Of a DNA stretch of 64,000 nucleotides, positions 1 through 13,400 are shown piece by piece; position 1 is the stretch's first letter, and each line of letters begins with the position of its first letter. A program made the translations under genes and the position numbers. Origin of the DNA: Mesostigma viride (Eukaryota > Streptophyta > Mesostigmatophyceae > Mesostigmatales > Mesostigmataceae); NCBI GenBank assembly GCA_009746045.1, contig RPFO01000156.1, forward strand, positions 2,840,452 to 2,904,451. The letters are read 5' to 3'. The notes beneath the pieces were generated by a model. That model had not been told where the DNA came from, did not search any database, and worked only from the letters and a program-made list of their open reading frames with translations.

Positions 1-1235
1 CGCCTGCCGCATAAGAAAACAAGACAACCATCCCTATACTTCCTAGTTAATTGTCACTGGAAGCTTATCAACAAATCTCATTCATATGAACAAGTCCCCA
101 TCCAGCTCCTTCTTGAGCCGCTACTCAAGTGGGGTCACCCTGGTCGTGTGCCAGTAAAAAGTGCCCCAGGCAACTCCCCAAAACGAAAGAATGCAATTAC
201 AAACCTACGGAATCTACGACAACGTGACTTCAGGCAGCCGCCAAGTCAGCAGGGGGTGAAGGACGTCTTCACGGCCCCATTTCAAACAAGGGTATGAGCC
301 TGTCGACTTGATCCACTCTGTCCGGCATGCCTTAAACGAGCCACTCTCCCACGCGCAGGCTCGGAAACAAGAACGGAAGGAGCGCCTCTATTTCTGGCAA
401 TCTTTCTTGCCCTTGCTGAAGCGATAAACAGGCATTTGCAAGTAAACCCCAACGGCTGCATTCCTACATCCTCTGCATCCACATAGGACGCCCTGTCACT
501 TGTTCCAGTTCCAGCCACACTGGAGAGCTTCCTGACTGTCCCGTGAGCGATAGGTTCGACTACTCTTTCATGCCATGGTTGCCATTGACTTGCCTCCAAT
601 GTCCATTGCATGCGAGCCCGCCTTCCCCTCGAAGGCCTCGCCCTGAGTGTCGACCTTTCTGTTGGCTTCGACCCTCTCATCCGGGAAAAAAAATTAATTG
701 CTTTGGTCCCTGCATTTCATCGCCTGCAGCCCTTCGTACGGCATCCAACCTTCAATTAGTGCCAACCCTACAACTGGGTATCAGCCCCACCTACCACCAC
801 TTGCCTCGTTTCGGCGCAGGGACCCTACAGTCTCAAAAATGAGGCAACCACCTGTTGAATCTTCAGCGTGCTGCAACGAGAGTACCACAGTCGATTTGCG
901 TCCCTTTATAATTACTGGGCATCCCCTTATCGCCACTAGGCTTCCCTTCGATCATCGTCAGCAGCCCCGTGTTCCGAGCCACGCCCGCTTCGGAATAATT
1001 CACGCATTGGACAGCAGTCAGTCCTCTGCAAGGGGCATTGAAAAAGAAGCCTGTTTCTTGAACTCATGACTCCTTGCGATACCTTCATGCCTTGCGGCCT
1101 CATCAGATCCTGCCATGGCCTAACCCCATCACCTCAGTCGACGTTTTCCCCCTTCAAGAGCCGATTTCCCACTTGAGGCCTCCCCCTTGCCACCAAGTTC
1201 TTCCCACTTGAGGCCTCCCCCTTGGTCGCAAGGCC

Positions 1236-1450
1236 GCCGCATCAGGCCTTGATCTCAGTAGCAGTAGGTAGCCCTTGGTGGTGCACTCATACTGCAGTAT
1301 CCCCCGCTTGAGGCCTTGTATATCTCGATTCAGGACCTTGCATACGACAGGCCATGATCTAGGCAGCAAGGTGTTCCCGCTCACGCCTTGATCTCGGCAG
1401 CGAGTTTTGCCCGCTCATGCCTTGATCTCGGTGGCGAGTTTTGATCGGTG
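1236..1450 (-). repeat. Echoes of the PLGG1-like stop-codon region
   Basis: The last codons of the PLGG1-like gene read on the plus strand as ttacgccttgatcttggg at 1453. Just downstream in the transcript, near-copies recur at about 1415 (tcatgccttgatctcggt), 1381 (tcacgccttgatctcggc) and, more diverged, 1240. Spacing of the closest copies is about 34-37 bp. They form a decaying tandem array seeded by the coding end. Confidence 0.6.
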
Positions 1451-1452
1451 GC

Positions 1453-4400
1453 TTACGCCTTGATCTTGGGCTTGGCCCCCCCCCGCGCGATGCCGATGAG
1501 GAAGTTGCGGCACCCCGAGTGGCTCAGCGCGGCCGAGACAAAGACGCCCACGAGGGCGAGCGCGACGGCAGAGACGGAGGCGGAGGCGGGCTCCTTGGCG
1601 ACGAGGGCGGCGGTGCCCAGGCCTGTGGGGTGGTGGACGGTGTGCCAGCATTACGCGGAGTGGGGCATTAGGGCAAATGGTCATTATAGCCTTATGTGGG
1701 GATAGAGTAGCCAGCACGGTGCCCAGGCCTGTGGGGTGGTTGATGGTGTGGTAGCATAACGTGGATTGGCATGCAGGCACTTGGTGAGTGTGTGATGGGC
1801 AATGGTGATGGGGAACGAGTAGCTAGCACAGGCAGTGCCTAGGCCTGTGTGGTCGACTGGTGGCTGAGGTTGTGCCAGCATTGTTGTCCAAGGAATGGGG
1901 CCATCGTTAATTGTGTGGGAAACAGCAAGGAGGGCAGGCGTCTTAGCACTTTTGGGAAATCGTGAGTGTGTCGGGACACTGTAGCTAGCGCGAACAGTGC
2001 CAAGCTCTGTCGGGTGGCCCACCCTACATGCATGCCAGAGAGATCTGCGCACGGCTACTAGTCCGTGTGATCTAATCTGATGAGAGCAGAGAAAACCAAA
2101 AGACACCCATGAGAGAAATGCCAGCGCACACACGTACGAGGGCGGGGCCCAGGACGGAAGAGTGGTAGCATAAGCCAGAGTACACGTCGTTGGGACATTG
2201 TCGATTGTGTGGGAAACAGCGACAAGGGCAGGCCATGCACAGGGCTCCATGCAGGTGATGTGTATTGATGATCACGAATACCAAGAATCTAGATCATGCA
2301 CACCTAGCATAGGCTACGCGTGCGATTATCGCGGATGGATGGCCGTAATCATTGGGTGGCACGGATTGTATCCAGATTTCTGGCCTGCGCGGGAAAGGAT
2401 TGTCTCATGGACAGAAACCATGTGTGCTAAAAATAGACAAGGGCGGGGTTGTGTAGGCAGGTGTGTGTGCGAGGATGGTGATGGGTGTCAGCATATATAT
2501 ACATATATATATATTAAAAAATATAACTACAGCAGAGTAAAGGCGCCCACGTAAAAATAAACAAAGCACACGCTAAAAAGAGATACCACGACAAAACAAC
2601 TATACAGCCGGCATGGGACACTCAATCCACACTGCGGAATGAAGTAAAACAGCCTAATAACCGTGCTGCGCTGCAAAGTCAGCTCGTGTGCGGCGGAGCA
2701 AGATGTCAGCCATAGCCCGGGTAATAGCATATATATACCAAGGCTGTGTATGTGGTGTAAGATAGCCACAACCATGATAGCCACGGCGGCCTTTGGTTTG
2801 TGCACGCCCCATGTCCGCAACGTCTTGACCCGCATGCCTTGCGCAAGCCCACTGCTTCTCTGTACTAATACCTTGAACCCTAATATCATGACATGCGTGG
2901 ACAGCACAACAGGTTATGACAGCAAGACCTTGTGCACCGTCCAAGGCGCTGCCCATGGCCAGTCGTAATAGAAAACAAGTACTGTAATTACAGATTACAC
3001 AGAGTTAACACAGAGTTACAAGGATCTGAACCCAACGCAGATACACTGCCTTCGCATTCATGTACTAGTCATATCTTGGTCATATTAGTATTATTCTTTC
3101 TAGCCGTGTTATCAGTTCTATTGTTATTGGTTGTGTCATTACCGTGCGAGACGCTGCCCACAGCCACCCCCCGCACCACCGGGTTGGTCACGCCAAACTT
3201 GTTCAGGACAGAGGCACCGAAATTGGCGCCCAGCAGGCCTGCGGCAAACAAGAATCCATTATTTTGCGGCATACCACTTGGATGTAGAGTCAGCAAACGT
3301 GCGTGGATGGGTCAGACGTCATGCAGGCCTGCCTTTGGCATCAAGTAGAAAAACATGTGTGAAAAGCGCGCAAGTAAAAGGCGTATCATGCGCCAACGTG
3401 TCGCCATCACGTCATCATAACCAAGGGTTGAACCCAACTGTGGGAAACCCAACTCAAGGCGTAAATGGCTGTACGTGTGCTGATGGCTGGCAAACTGTGA
3501 TACCATAAAACTCTAAACTAGAATAGCTATAACCTGGAAATAGCTATAACCTGGAAATAGCTATAACCTGGAAATAGCTATAACCTGGAAAAAATAACTA
3601 GAAAAGCGATAACAAAAATACAAAAATAATCAATAAAATACCTATAACTAGAATAGCTAGAATAGCTGGTAAGCAATAACTAAAATATAATAGCTAGACT
3701 AGCTATAACTAGAATATAATAACTAGAATATAACGTGCACATTATACGATGAAAGAGTGTCCATAGGAACAACTGGTCGGCCCTAGTTAACAAAGCTCAC
3801 AGCCGCTCGAGGAGCGAACCCGACTGCCAACAAGGACTTCTACAGACACTTCTACACACAAGCCCCAAAGCACACTCAGACACCTGCCTGCCAGGGTGTA
3901 ACCACACACCTTGATGCACACAGAAAATACAGTACACCCCTAGAACGAGAAATTTATTTAAAAAGTTTTAAAATGGGGCATGGCGGAGCCTCATTCGCTT
4001 GTCTATTTTAAGGTGGGATGCTTAACTCAGATGCAGGGCGAACATTCCTTGACAACATGACCCAAAAACACACATATCCAAACCAAAGAAGGCGCCCTGC
4101 AGTCAATGGCAGCCGTGCAGCCACAGGCTCTGCGAGGTTGCCACTGCTAGCACTGGTTGTTCATGTTCTGTTCAATTAATTTCGTTCTAACCCCCCAGAA
4201 AACGACCAGCCAGGGGGAGTTCTCCATTATCCGGATGTAAGCATAACAGCAGGTAAGTATAGTATGCATAACAGCAGGTAAGTATAGTAAGCATAACAGC
4301 AGGTAAGTATAGTATGCATAACAGCAGGTAAGTATAGTAAGCATAACAGCAGGTAAGTATAGTATGCATAACAGCAGGTAAGTATAGTATGCATAACAGC

Positions 4401-7400
4401 AGGTAAGTATAGTATGCATAACAGCAGGTAAGTATAGTATGCATAACAGCAGGTAAGTATAGTAAGCATAACAGCAGGTAAGTATAGTATGCATAACAGC
4501 AGGTAAGTATAGTAAGCATAACAGCAGGTAAGTATAGTATGCATAACAGCAGGTAAGTATAGTATGCATAACAGCAGGTAAGTATAGTATGCATAACAGC
4601 AGGTAAGTATAGTCAACAGCAACCAGAGATGATGTCACCTGTGAGGGTGGGCCCGACCACCGAGGTTCCTCTGTGCTACTACAATACTGTAGTAGATTAC
4701 TGTAGATTACCGTAGAGTACCGTAGATTACAGTAGATTACCGTAGAGTACCGTAGATTACTGTAGATGATACTGCGTCGGTCACGACGCACTATGCTTGC
4801 TATGTACTAGAAATACTATAATCTTACCGGAGATGACGACGCCCGTGAGGGTGAGCGACATGTCGGCGCCCACGGTGGCTGAGATGGGGACGGCCAGCGC
4901 GCTGAGGGGAAACAAAACATCAATCGGTTGCAAATAGAGGCAGGAGGGGTATGGGGAGTGGGTGAGGGTGGGTGAGGGGGGAGAGGTTGTTTGGTTGATT
5001 GGTTGATTGCGGGGCCGATATGAGGGACCGCCAGCGCGCTGTGGGAACAGAACGGCAGGGGTGGCCAGGGACGCAAGAGGGGCACGGACATGGGTGCTGG
5101 GGCAGGTGTATGGAGGGACAACAGAGTGGGGGGGTGGGGGTGGGGCGGTGGCCGGAATGGGGACGGAAGGTGCTCAGAAAATAACAAATGCTGGTAGATA
5201 AAGCCGGAGAGCGGGGGCCAAGGGTTGGGGGGGTTCTGCTCACAGCAACAAGCAGATAACAAAGTAACATATAACCAATTTTCTGCACTAGTACAAAGTA
5301 GTATAGAAGGCATGCACTTTAGGGGTGTCCAGGCAGAACCAGTGCAGGACTCTGTGGAAATAACTGCACTCTCCCGTGGCGTCGGGGGGGGAGGGAGCAG
5401 GTTGCCTCCAGCCTCACGAGCTTGCTTATGGATAACAATCAGCACTAATATGGTTTGCATCACGTGCTTGCTTAAATTATTTAGTAGCATTTACTTATAG
5501 ATACACAATTGTATGGATATTAATACCTGCCGACGGAGACATGGCCATGACAACGCGACCAAAGCCACATGGCCTATAGTACATACATAACAAGAACATG
5601 ATAAAATGCATAATATAATAATGCTACAGGGCTACCGGTGGCCGGAGCCTCATAAAACTGTCATCCGCCACCCACCTCATGAGCACACGTGGCAGGGGCA
5701 CCACCGCCATGTCCGGCGACAGCTTGAGGAGGCGGGCCTGGGGGCGCACGCGGTCATTCCAAACAAAGGAAGGCACATTGTGATGGTACATTTAGGAGCC
5801 AGGGGACGTGATAGACAGCACATTGTGATAGTACAGTAAGTGCCAGGGGACGTAAAGGCAGCAGTTTCAGCAGGCGGGCCTGCGGGCGCACGCAGGTGCC
5901 CAAGTGAGGGGAAGAGACGCGCATAAACTTGGGGTACCATCCACTGTTTATCCGACATATTCGATATCGTTCAAGTATAGCTATGTCTGATATTCGTTTA
6001 GAATCAGACTGCATGCAGGGGCATTGAAAGGAGGGGAAACGGCAAGGCGAACTAACACGCCAGAGCACACAATCACGCAAGCTAACCAGCAGCGGCTAAG
6101 CAACCATCACTAGTTCCGCAGGCTCCCCTGCGGACGCAAGCAGGCAGTCGTCTCAAGCGATGCGAGCCTGGCGTCATCGCATCAGTAGCACGCCAGGGCA
6201 CTGTTGTACAGTACTTACATATCATCTGCACAAGTGACATGCAAAGGCGAGCCTGAACTGAAAGGCTGAGCACCTACCAGGATGGGCGGCCAGGCGAGAT
6301 GCCGGCATACATATACCTGATGGGCGGCCAGGCGAGATGCCAGCATACATACACCGCAGCAGACAACAAGCCAAGCGTTGCGTTCGCCAGCGCCGTACCA
6401 CGATGGACGACCAGGCGAGGGAGAGCACCGACGATCCCAGGGTCCCCCCGACGATGGGGAGGAACTTTTGGGCGAGGAGCGCGCGCTGGTTGTAGAGAGA
6501 GATGGCGAGCGCGATGAGGCCGCAGGGGAGGATCTCCTGGTGGAATAGAGGGGGAATAGAGGGGGATGAAAAAGGAGGTGGAATAGAGGTGGAATAGAGG
6601 TGGAATAGAGGTGGAATAGAGGTGGAATAGAGGTGGAATAGAGGGGGATGAAAAAGGAGGTGGAATAGAGGTGGAATAGAGGTGGAATAGAGGTGGAATA
6701 GAGGTGGAATAGAGGTGGAATAGAGGTGGAATAAAGGTGGAATAGAGGTGGAATAGAGGTGGAATAGAGGTGGAATAGAGGTGGAATAGAGGTGGAATAG
6801 AGGGGGATGAAAAAGGGGGGGGGGGGGTGGGGGGGGGGGGGGATGGCGATGAGGCAACAGGTGAGGGTCTGCTGTAATGAGTGATGTACCCCTGTGCTGT
6901 AGTGATGTACCCCAGGGAGGAGGGGTAGGGGTGGGGGTGGAACTGGGTGAGGTGGCAGTGGGGGAAACAGGGTGAGGCCGCAGGGGAGGATCTGCTGGTG
7001 GATGGATAATGATGGGTTGTGTGGGAAGGGGGGGGGGGTGATGCGGTGAGCCCGCCACTATATTAGGCCCACCACCATAGTGAACACACCACCCGCCACT
7101 ACAGTGGACCCACCCCCACCACTATCTAATAGTGAACCTGCCAGAAAGATGTCGCACGGTGAGCGTGCACTTCTGGCACGCGCACGGGACTATGGTGAAC
7201 CCAATGCTAGCCCAGCGTCATAACGAACCCACCACAAGTATAGGGGTATACTAGACCACGCTCCTACACAAGCGCAGAGAACCCACCAGGAAGATGTCCC
7301 CGGCGCCCGGTCGCGAGAGGGTACCCTTCTTGTAGGTGCGCAGGAACTCGACCGAGCGCACGCCCTTGACCAGGGACCCCAGCGCCGCCATGGTGGCGGA

Positions 7401-10400
7401 CGACAGCACCGCGCAGGACAGCAGGGGGTGCAACACAGTCTGGAACCGAGCCGGAACTTTCCGTCCGGCTGCATACGCACGCACGCAAGTGGCAAACATG
7501 GCGCATCATTACATGAGGCCAAAGGAATACATATTAAAGTTGAGTACACACGTTGCATACACCGGTACAATTCCTTGATTGCGCAGATAAGATAATTAAT
7601 CGTGAAGATAGAGAAGAAAAAGTTTACTGTGCAGATAAGACAATTAGTTGTGTAGATAAGATAACTAATTGTGCAGATAAGAGATAGGTCAGAACCGTGC
7701 TAGCACTTCCCACCCGGCCGCTCGGCGCAGCTCTGGCACTTTCCACGCGTGTGAACAATCACTGGCACAAAACACGCATGCACAGGACACTATCACGATG
7801 CAATAGGATATAGACACTGTTACAATAGAAGGTGGGAATAAAGAACAGGTCAGAAGCCAAAGAACTTACCCCCTCATGCGGCATCATCATGGCAAATATT
7901 CTCCACTGCACGGGCTGTATCTACGGGCAGTATTTACTAGCACACTAGGTCAGCGCCTTGCCCCGAAACCACTACTTCAAGAAGCAGCTCAAAACCAGGC
8001 AACGGCCTCTTTGTATTACTCTTCTGCATTACTTTCCTGCATACTTTTCTGCATCATTTTCCTGCATACTTTTCTGCACTATATTTGTGCATACTTTTCT
8101 GCAGCATTTTCCTGCACACTTTCTGCAATGACTTCTTTACCAAGTGCGCCTGAGATATTGACAAACCACATTTACAAGCATGTCGCAGTCTTTAGCACCC
8201 CGCGCCCTATAGCAGATCAGGGCCAAGGTCCTCCCGCAGTGCCTTCACGGTGCATGCTGAAAGGACCCGCGTGTAGGCAAATCTTAGACAGGGCCACGAT
8301 GGCCACTATGGCACTCTCTGTCTGCACCGGGGTATCCTCCTTGTGCAGACACATAAAACGTACTCGCTCATGCGCAGGTGCGCAGGAACAGGCGTAGCCA
8401 CGGCTAAACAAAAACAGCCAAGTGGCAAACATCCCTCCCCAAGTTATCGCTGCCGCCTCCAAGTGCCACCAGCCATAACATGGACAGTCAGGGTGCACGT
8501 ACCCAGGAAATAGAACACCTGCGGGCGTGCCAAAGGAGTGTGCGCCGAATGCGTCCGTGTAGAAAGCACGCCAAGGCAGAGAGGGCGTGGGGGTGGGGTC
8601 GGCACCACGGCAGCCACACGCGCACACATGAGTAATCTTTTGGGGGGGGGACGCACCGAAAGACATGGTTTAAACTCGAGGCAAGGCAGAGACAATCATA
8701 AGGAATGTATGGATGTCATAAGAACCGAATTTGGGCTATTTTAGGCAACGCCGGTGGCGAAGTGCGGGCAAGAGGCACCATGAAAGAGGGCAGACACTGA
8801 ACTTACATTTTTTAGTATACTTAAAAGCTACTTAAACTTTTTTACTATCCTTAGAAGTAACTTACACTTTTTAACTTTTTTAGTACACTTAGTTAAAAGT
8901 TACTCATACTTTTTGACATTTTTACTATACTTGGAAGTTACTTTGACTTGCAGCGGGTGCTGCCCAGTCTTGGTATACCCAGCCAGGTCAAGGTATTCTG
9001 TATTGCTTGGCTGGTTCCAAGTATCCCTGGGCCGACCTTATCAACTTGTTCAGCGTCTAGGGCCTAGGGGCCTGATAGTTAGGGCGTGGGGTTCCACGTT
9101 GAACCAAACAAGCAGAGAGACATCCATTAATTAATTAGAAACATAAGCAGAGAGACATCCATTAATTAATTAGAAACATAAGCAGAGAGACATCCATTAA
9201 TTAATTAGAACCAAACAAGCAGAGAGACATCCATTAATTAATTAGAACCAAACAAGCAGAGAGACATCCATACTATACTATAATACTGAATATATGTCAT
9301 ATATGCTGTATGTATTACATATATAACTGCTGCATTGAACATCCACTGATGCTTACCGTCAGGGCGAGCATGGCGACGGCATCGATCGCTGCCACAAGGG
9401 ACGGTAGAGAAGGTAACAAATAACTATGAACAGCACTTCACATAGGGACGGTAGAGAAGGTAACAAATAACTATGAACAGCACTTCACATAGGGACGGTA
9501 GAGAAGGTAACAAATAACTATTAACAGCACTTTACATACCGCACGTTAGGTAAACACAAGCACTTTGGTATCGCCGCATGAGATGGCAGATAAGATAACT
9601 ACAAACTATTACATACAAACAGCGACATACAAAAGCACTTTGTATCACCCCACCGACTGGGCGATCGTGGGGTGCGTGTGGCTATGCCCACACACCCGTA
9701 CACTACACTAGCACTAGATACTAGTTCACTGTAAATTTCCTGCTCACTATGGATCTGTTCTCGAAAATGTCACGACTCCGTACCGTGAGTGTGACGGGCG
9801 CCTCTCTCCGCTACATGTAGAACACACCCACACGCCCATCTAGCGCCCAATAGCCAGCACAACACTCAACACGCCGGGCCACCCACCCATCTGAGCCAGC
9901 GCGATGGGCGCCTCGCTCCACTAGTACTGCGATTGCTAGAGACTAAGTAAGTACTATTTACTGCTAAATAGAAACTAAGTACTATTTCCAGCTAAATAGA
10001 AACTATGTACTGTTAAAAAGTAACTAGGTACATACTATTTAGCACGTACTAGTTACTGCTAGATAGTGACTAAGCACGTGCATACAAATACAGTAGGGTG
10101 AGCCATACCGTGAGCGCCAGCGCGACGGGCGCCTCGCTCCAGGGCAGCAGCACTGCCGCGGCGCTGGCCACCGTGCCGGCGGCCAGCAACGAGGGGAACG
10201 TGGGCGGGGGCGCCGCGGGCTGAGCGGGGGCTGACTGCGTGCCCGACGCGGCCGACTGGCCCCTCGATGAGGAGGAGGAGGTGGCATTGACGATCGCGCC
10301 CGTGAGGCTTGCGGTCGTCAGCAGAGTCCAGAAGAAGCCGCCCACTGGATTGTAGGAGTGTTGTATGAAGAGGATGAAATAGGAGGGTAGCAATGAATCG

Positions 10401-13400
10401 TTAGGGTTAGAATTTATGACAGATGTCAGCAGCGTCCAGAGGAAACCGCCCACGGGTTTGTCGTCATGAAATAGGAGGGGAGTAAAAAGTGAATATAAAT
10501 ATGTTGGGAGTGAATATATATGACGACAATATATATCAGGGGGTTGGTGAATAATTATATGAGGGGTTTGGTGAATAATTATATGAGGGGTTTGGTCAAT
10601 ACTTAGGGTGTGGGCACAAATGGGCACACGGGCAGTAACCTCCCCAGACAGCCGGTGGCGAATGCTGACAGCTCCCCAGGCAGCCAGTGGCAGTGGCACC
10701 TCCCCACGATAACGCCCCCTCATGTATAGGCCAACCACCACCTTCATGCCCTGATGACATCGCCAAAACAGCCAAACCAGCCACACTTGGCGATCTACAA
10801 TGTGTAACATCCCTTATACAAGAACCGTGCATGGGCCGTACAAACACCCCGACGGCAAAAACAGGCCACATTGCACGCACCGATGAGGCGATCACGGCGT
10901 TAAAACTTGACGACCTTCATCCGATACGGTAACAACCTTCATACGGCATACCGCGCATGCTTACTTAATTAATATGGTTACTATAAACACACTCCAAACA
11001 AGGCCTTTGCAAACCCCCTAACACAAGCCTTAAACCAGGCGAACACAGGCCACACCCCACGCACCGATGACGGCGCCAAACTTGCCCGCCTCGGCCAGCG
11101 AAGGGATTTTGTTAACGGCGAGCGGCAGGACGACCTGCAGGGGGCAGAGCACGCAGAAGCGGAAGAGAAAGGAAACGCCTATCAGAGGTAAACAGAATCT
11201 AATCAGAGGTAAACAGAATCTAATCAGAGGTAAATAGAATCTAATCAGATGTAATAAAAAGGGCTGTGAGATGGGCAGAACGACATGTGGGGACCTAGCC
11301 CGGAAAACTGAAAAAAGCAAACAAAGGGCTGTCAGAAATAGATGTCAATACGCGGCCAGAGGCACAACTTGCAGGGGCAAGGGTGGAGACATGGAGGGAC
11401 GGACTTTGCATCAGAACAAAAGGATGATTAGAACACATGAACGTGCATGCACCGAGACTGATGGAGCTTAAGGGAGGAGAGGCGGGCGGGCGGGCGGGCG
11501 GGCGGGCGGGCGGGCGGGCGGGCGGGCGGGCGGGCGGGCAAGCAAGCGAGCGGGCAATCGTACCACTAGTACGAAATTAGTTTGAATATTTTAATGTATG
11601 TATGCAAAAACTATTAATATTATAACATTTATATTCAAAAAAATATTTATCATTACTAAAAGTTAGCATTATTTTTATATCTCATATTTACAAACATTAA
11701 AAATACTTCACTAATTAAGGCAAGTATAGTAACTTGAGTAAAACATTATTTATCTTATACATTCGCACGGACAAGTGTCTATAAAAACAAACACACCCCT
11801 TGTCACTATAGCTTTCGGCGGATTACGGACGAGTGTCTATAAAAACATACACACTCCTGGTCAGTGTAGCTTTCGACAGATTACGGACGAGTGTCTATAA
11901 AAACATACACACCCTGGTCACTATAGGCTTTGACAGATTACGGATGAGTGTCTATAAAAACATACACACTGTAGCTTTTGACAGATTACCGGCGAGTGTC
12001 TACAGAAACATACACACACTGGTCACTGTACCTTTTGACAGATTACGTACGAGTGTTAGTAATAAAAACATGCGCACCTTGGCCACTAGGGGCTTTAGTT
12101 AAGTATATAGGATTAATTAATATATTACCTTTTCTAAATAATTTTGAATAATGTACTAAGTATATATATATTTAGGGAGACATAATATTATTTATAAATA
12201 AAGTTACTAAAAAATATGAACTGGTCCGTGTGAAAAAACATGATCAATGTGACCAAGCCAATGCACGACCTAAATCTGCATCCTGTAATTGCCCTTACCG
12301 GCCGAATGGGACAGTCCAACAGGGTTAGGGTGCCCCCTTATGACCCTACATGTGGCTGCAAAAAACATATTTTTGTGGATTGTCCTAGGGCCGTGGCGTA
12401 CATCTCAAAGAAGTCGCCAACTTTGGGTGGGGCCATCGTAGAGTGTGGCTCTCGGGCGGGTGCCCTATCCTTTACAGGCGTTTCTCGCGGCGTCGGTGCC
12501 GCCTCTTCCTCTTCGGGCGCACCAGGTCAAAGCACGGCGTCGAGTCAGTTGTCGTGCGTGTCCAGCCAGTGACAGTCGAGTCCCCGCGTGACACAAGGTC
12601 AGACGCTGAGAAGTAGTGTTTTGGCCGTATTTATCCCACGGAGCTGGCGCCTGAATGCCGCCCAACAAGAGGACAGGGTTGATCAACTTTACCAAGAAAA
12701 AGTCCAGGGTGGCCAAGCGAATTGGGGAGATGATGGAGGTCGACCTTACAAAGGTACCCTTTACCAATAACGTCCACAGCTCCTTGAAGGGTCGTTATTT
12801 CCCACCAGATACCGCACTCGTGCTGGCATGCAAGTTGTACCCCACGCTGGCAGCATTTGTGATTTGAATCGGCAACGATTTGCTGATCAACGACCCCGCC
12901 CAGACTTCAGCAACGGGTAGACGTTAGCAGTCTCTGGGCGGGGTCGTTGATCAGGAAATCGTTGCCGATTCGAATCACAAATGCTGCCAGCGTGGGGTAC
13001 AACTTGCATGCCAGCACGAGTGCGATATCTGGTGGGAAATAACGACCCTTCAAGCAGTTGTGGACGTTATTGGTAAAGGGTACCTTTGTAAGGTCGACCT
13101 CCATCATCTCCTCGATTCGTTTGGCCACCCTGGTCTTCAGCAATACGTGGACGATAGCAGTCTCGGGGCAAATCTTCGTAAAGTTGATCAACCATGTCCT
13201 CTTATTGCGCGGCACGGTCCTACCGAAGACGTTGAAAAATTCGTATTCATCCAGAAACGCCCGGCATTCAGGCGCCAGCTCCGTGGGATAAATACGGCCA
13301 AAACACTACTTCTCAGCGTCTGACCTTGTGTCAAGCGGGGACTCGACTTTCGCCGGCTGGACACGCACGACAACTGACTCGACGCCGTGCTTTGACCTGG

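Noticed and set aside
4236-4612. CRISPR-like regular array
   Set aside because: Units are contiguous with no unique spacers, and the context is a eukaryotic intron.
4147-4791. 214-codon Leu/Tyr/Cys-rich 'membrane protein' on the minus strand
   Set aside because: It is the translation of a 24-bp minisatellite; the other two minus frames are equally open and repetitive.
9357-9388. Extra PLGG1-like exon (AIDAVAMLALT)
   Set aside because: It has good-looking borders, but its entry phase does not fit the preceding exon, while the flanking exons join in phase without it. It is better read as an old echo of the 10109 exon end, though cDNA could overturn this.
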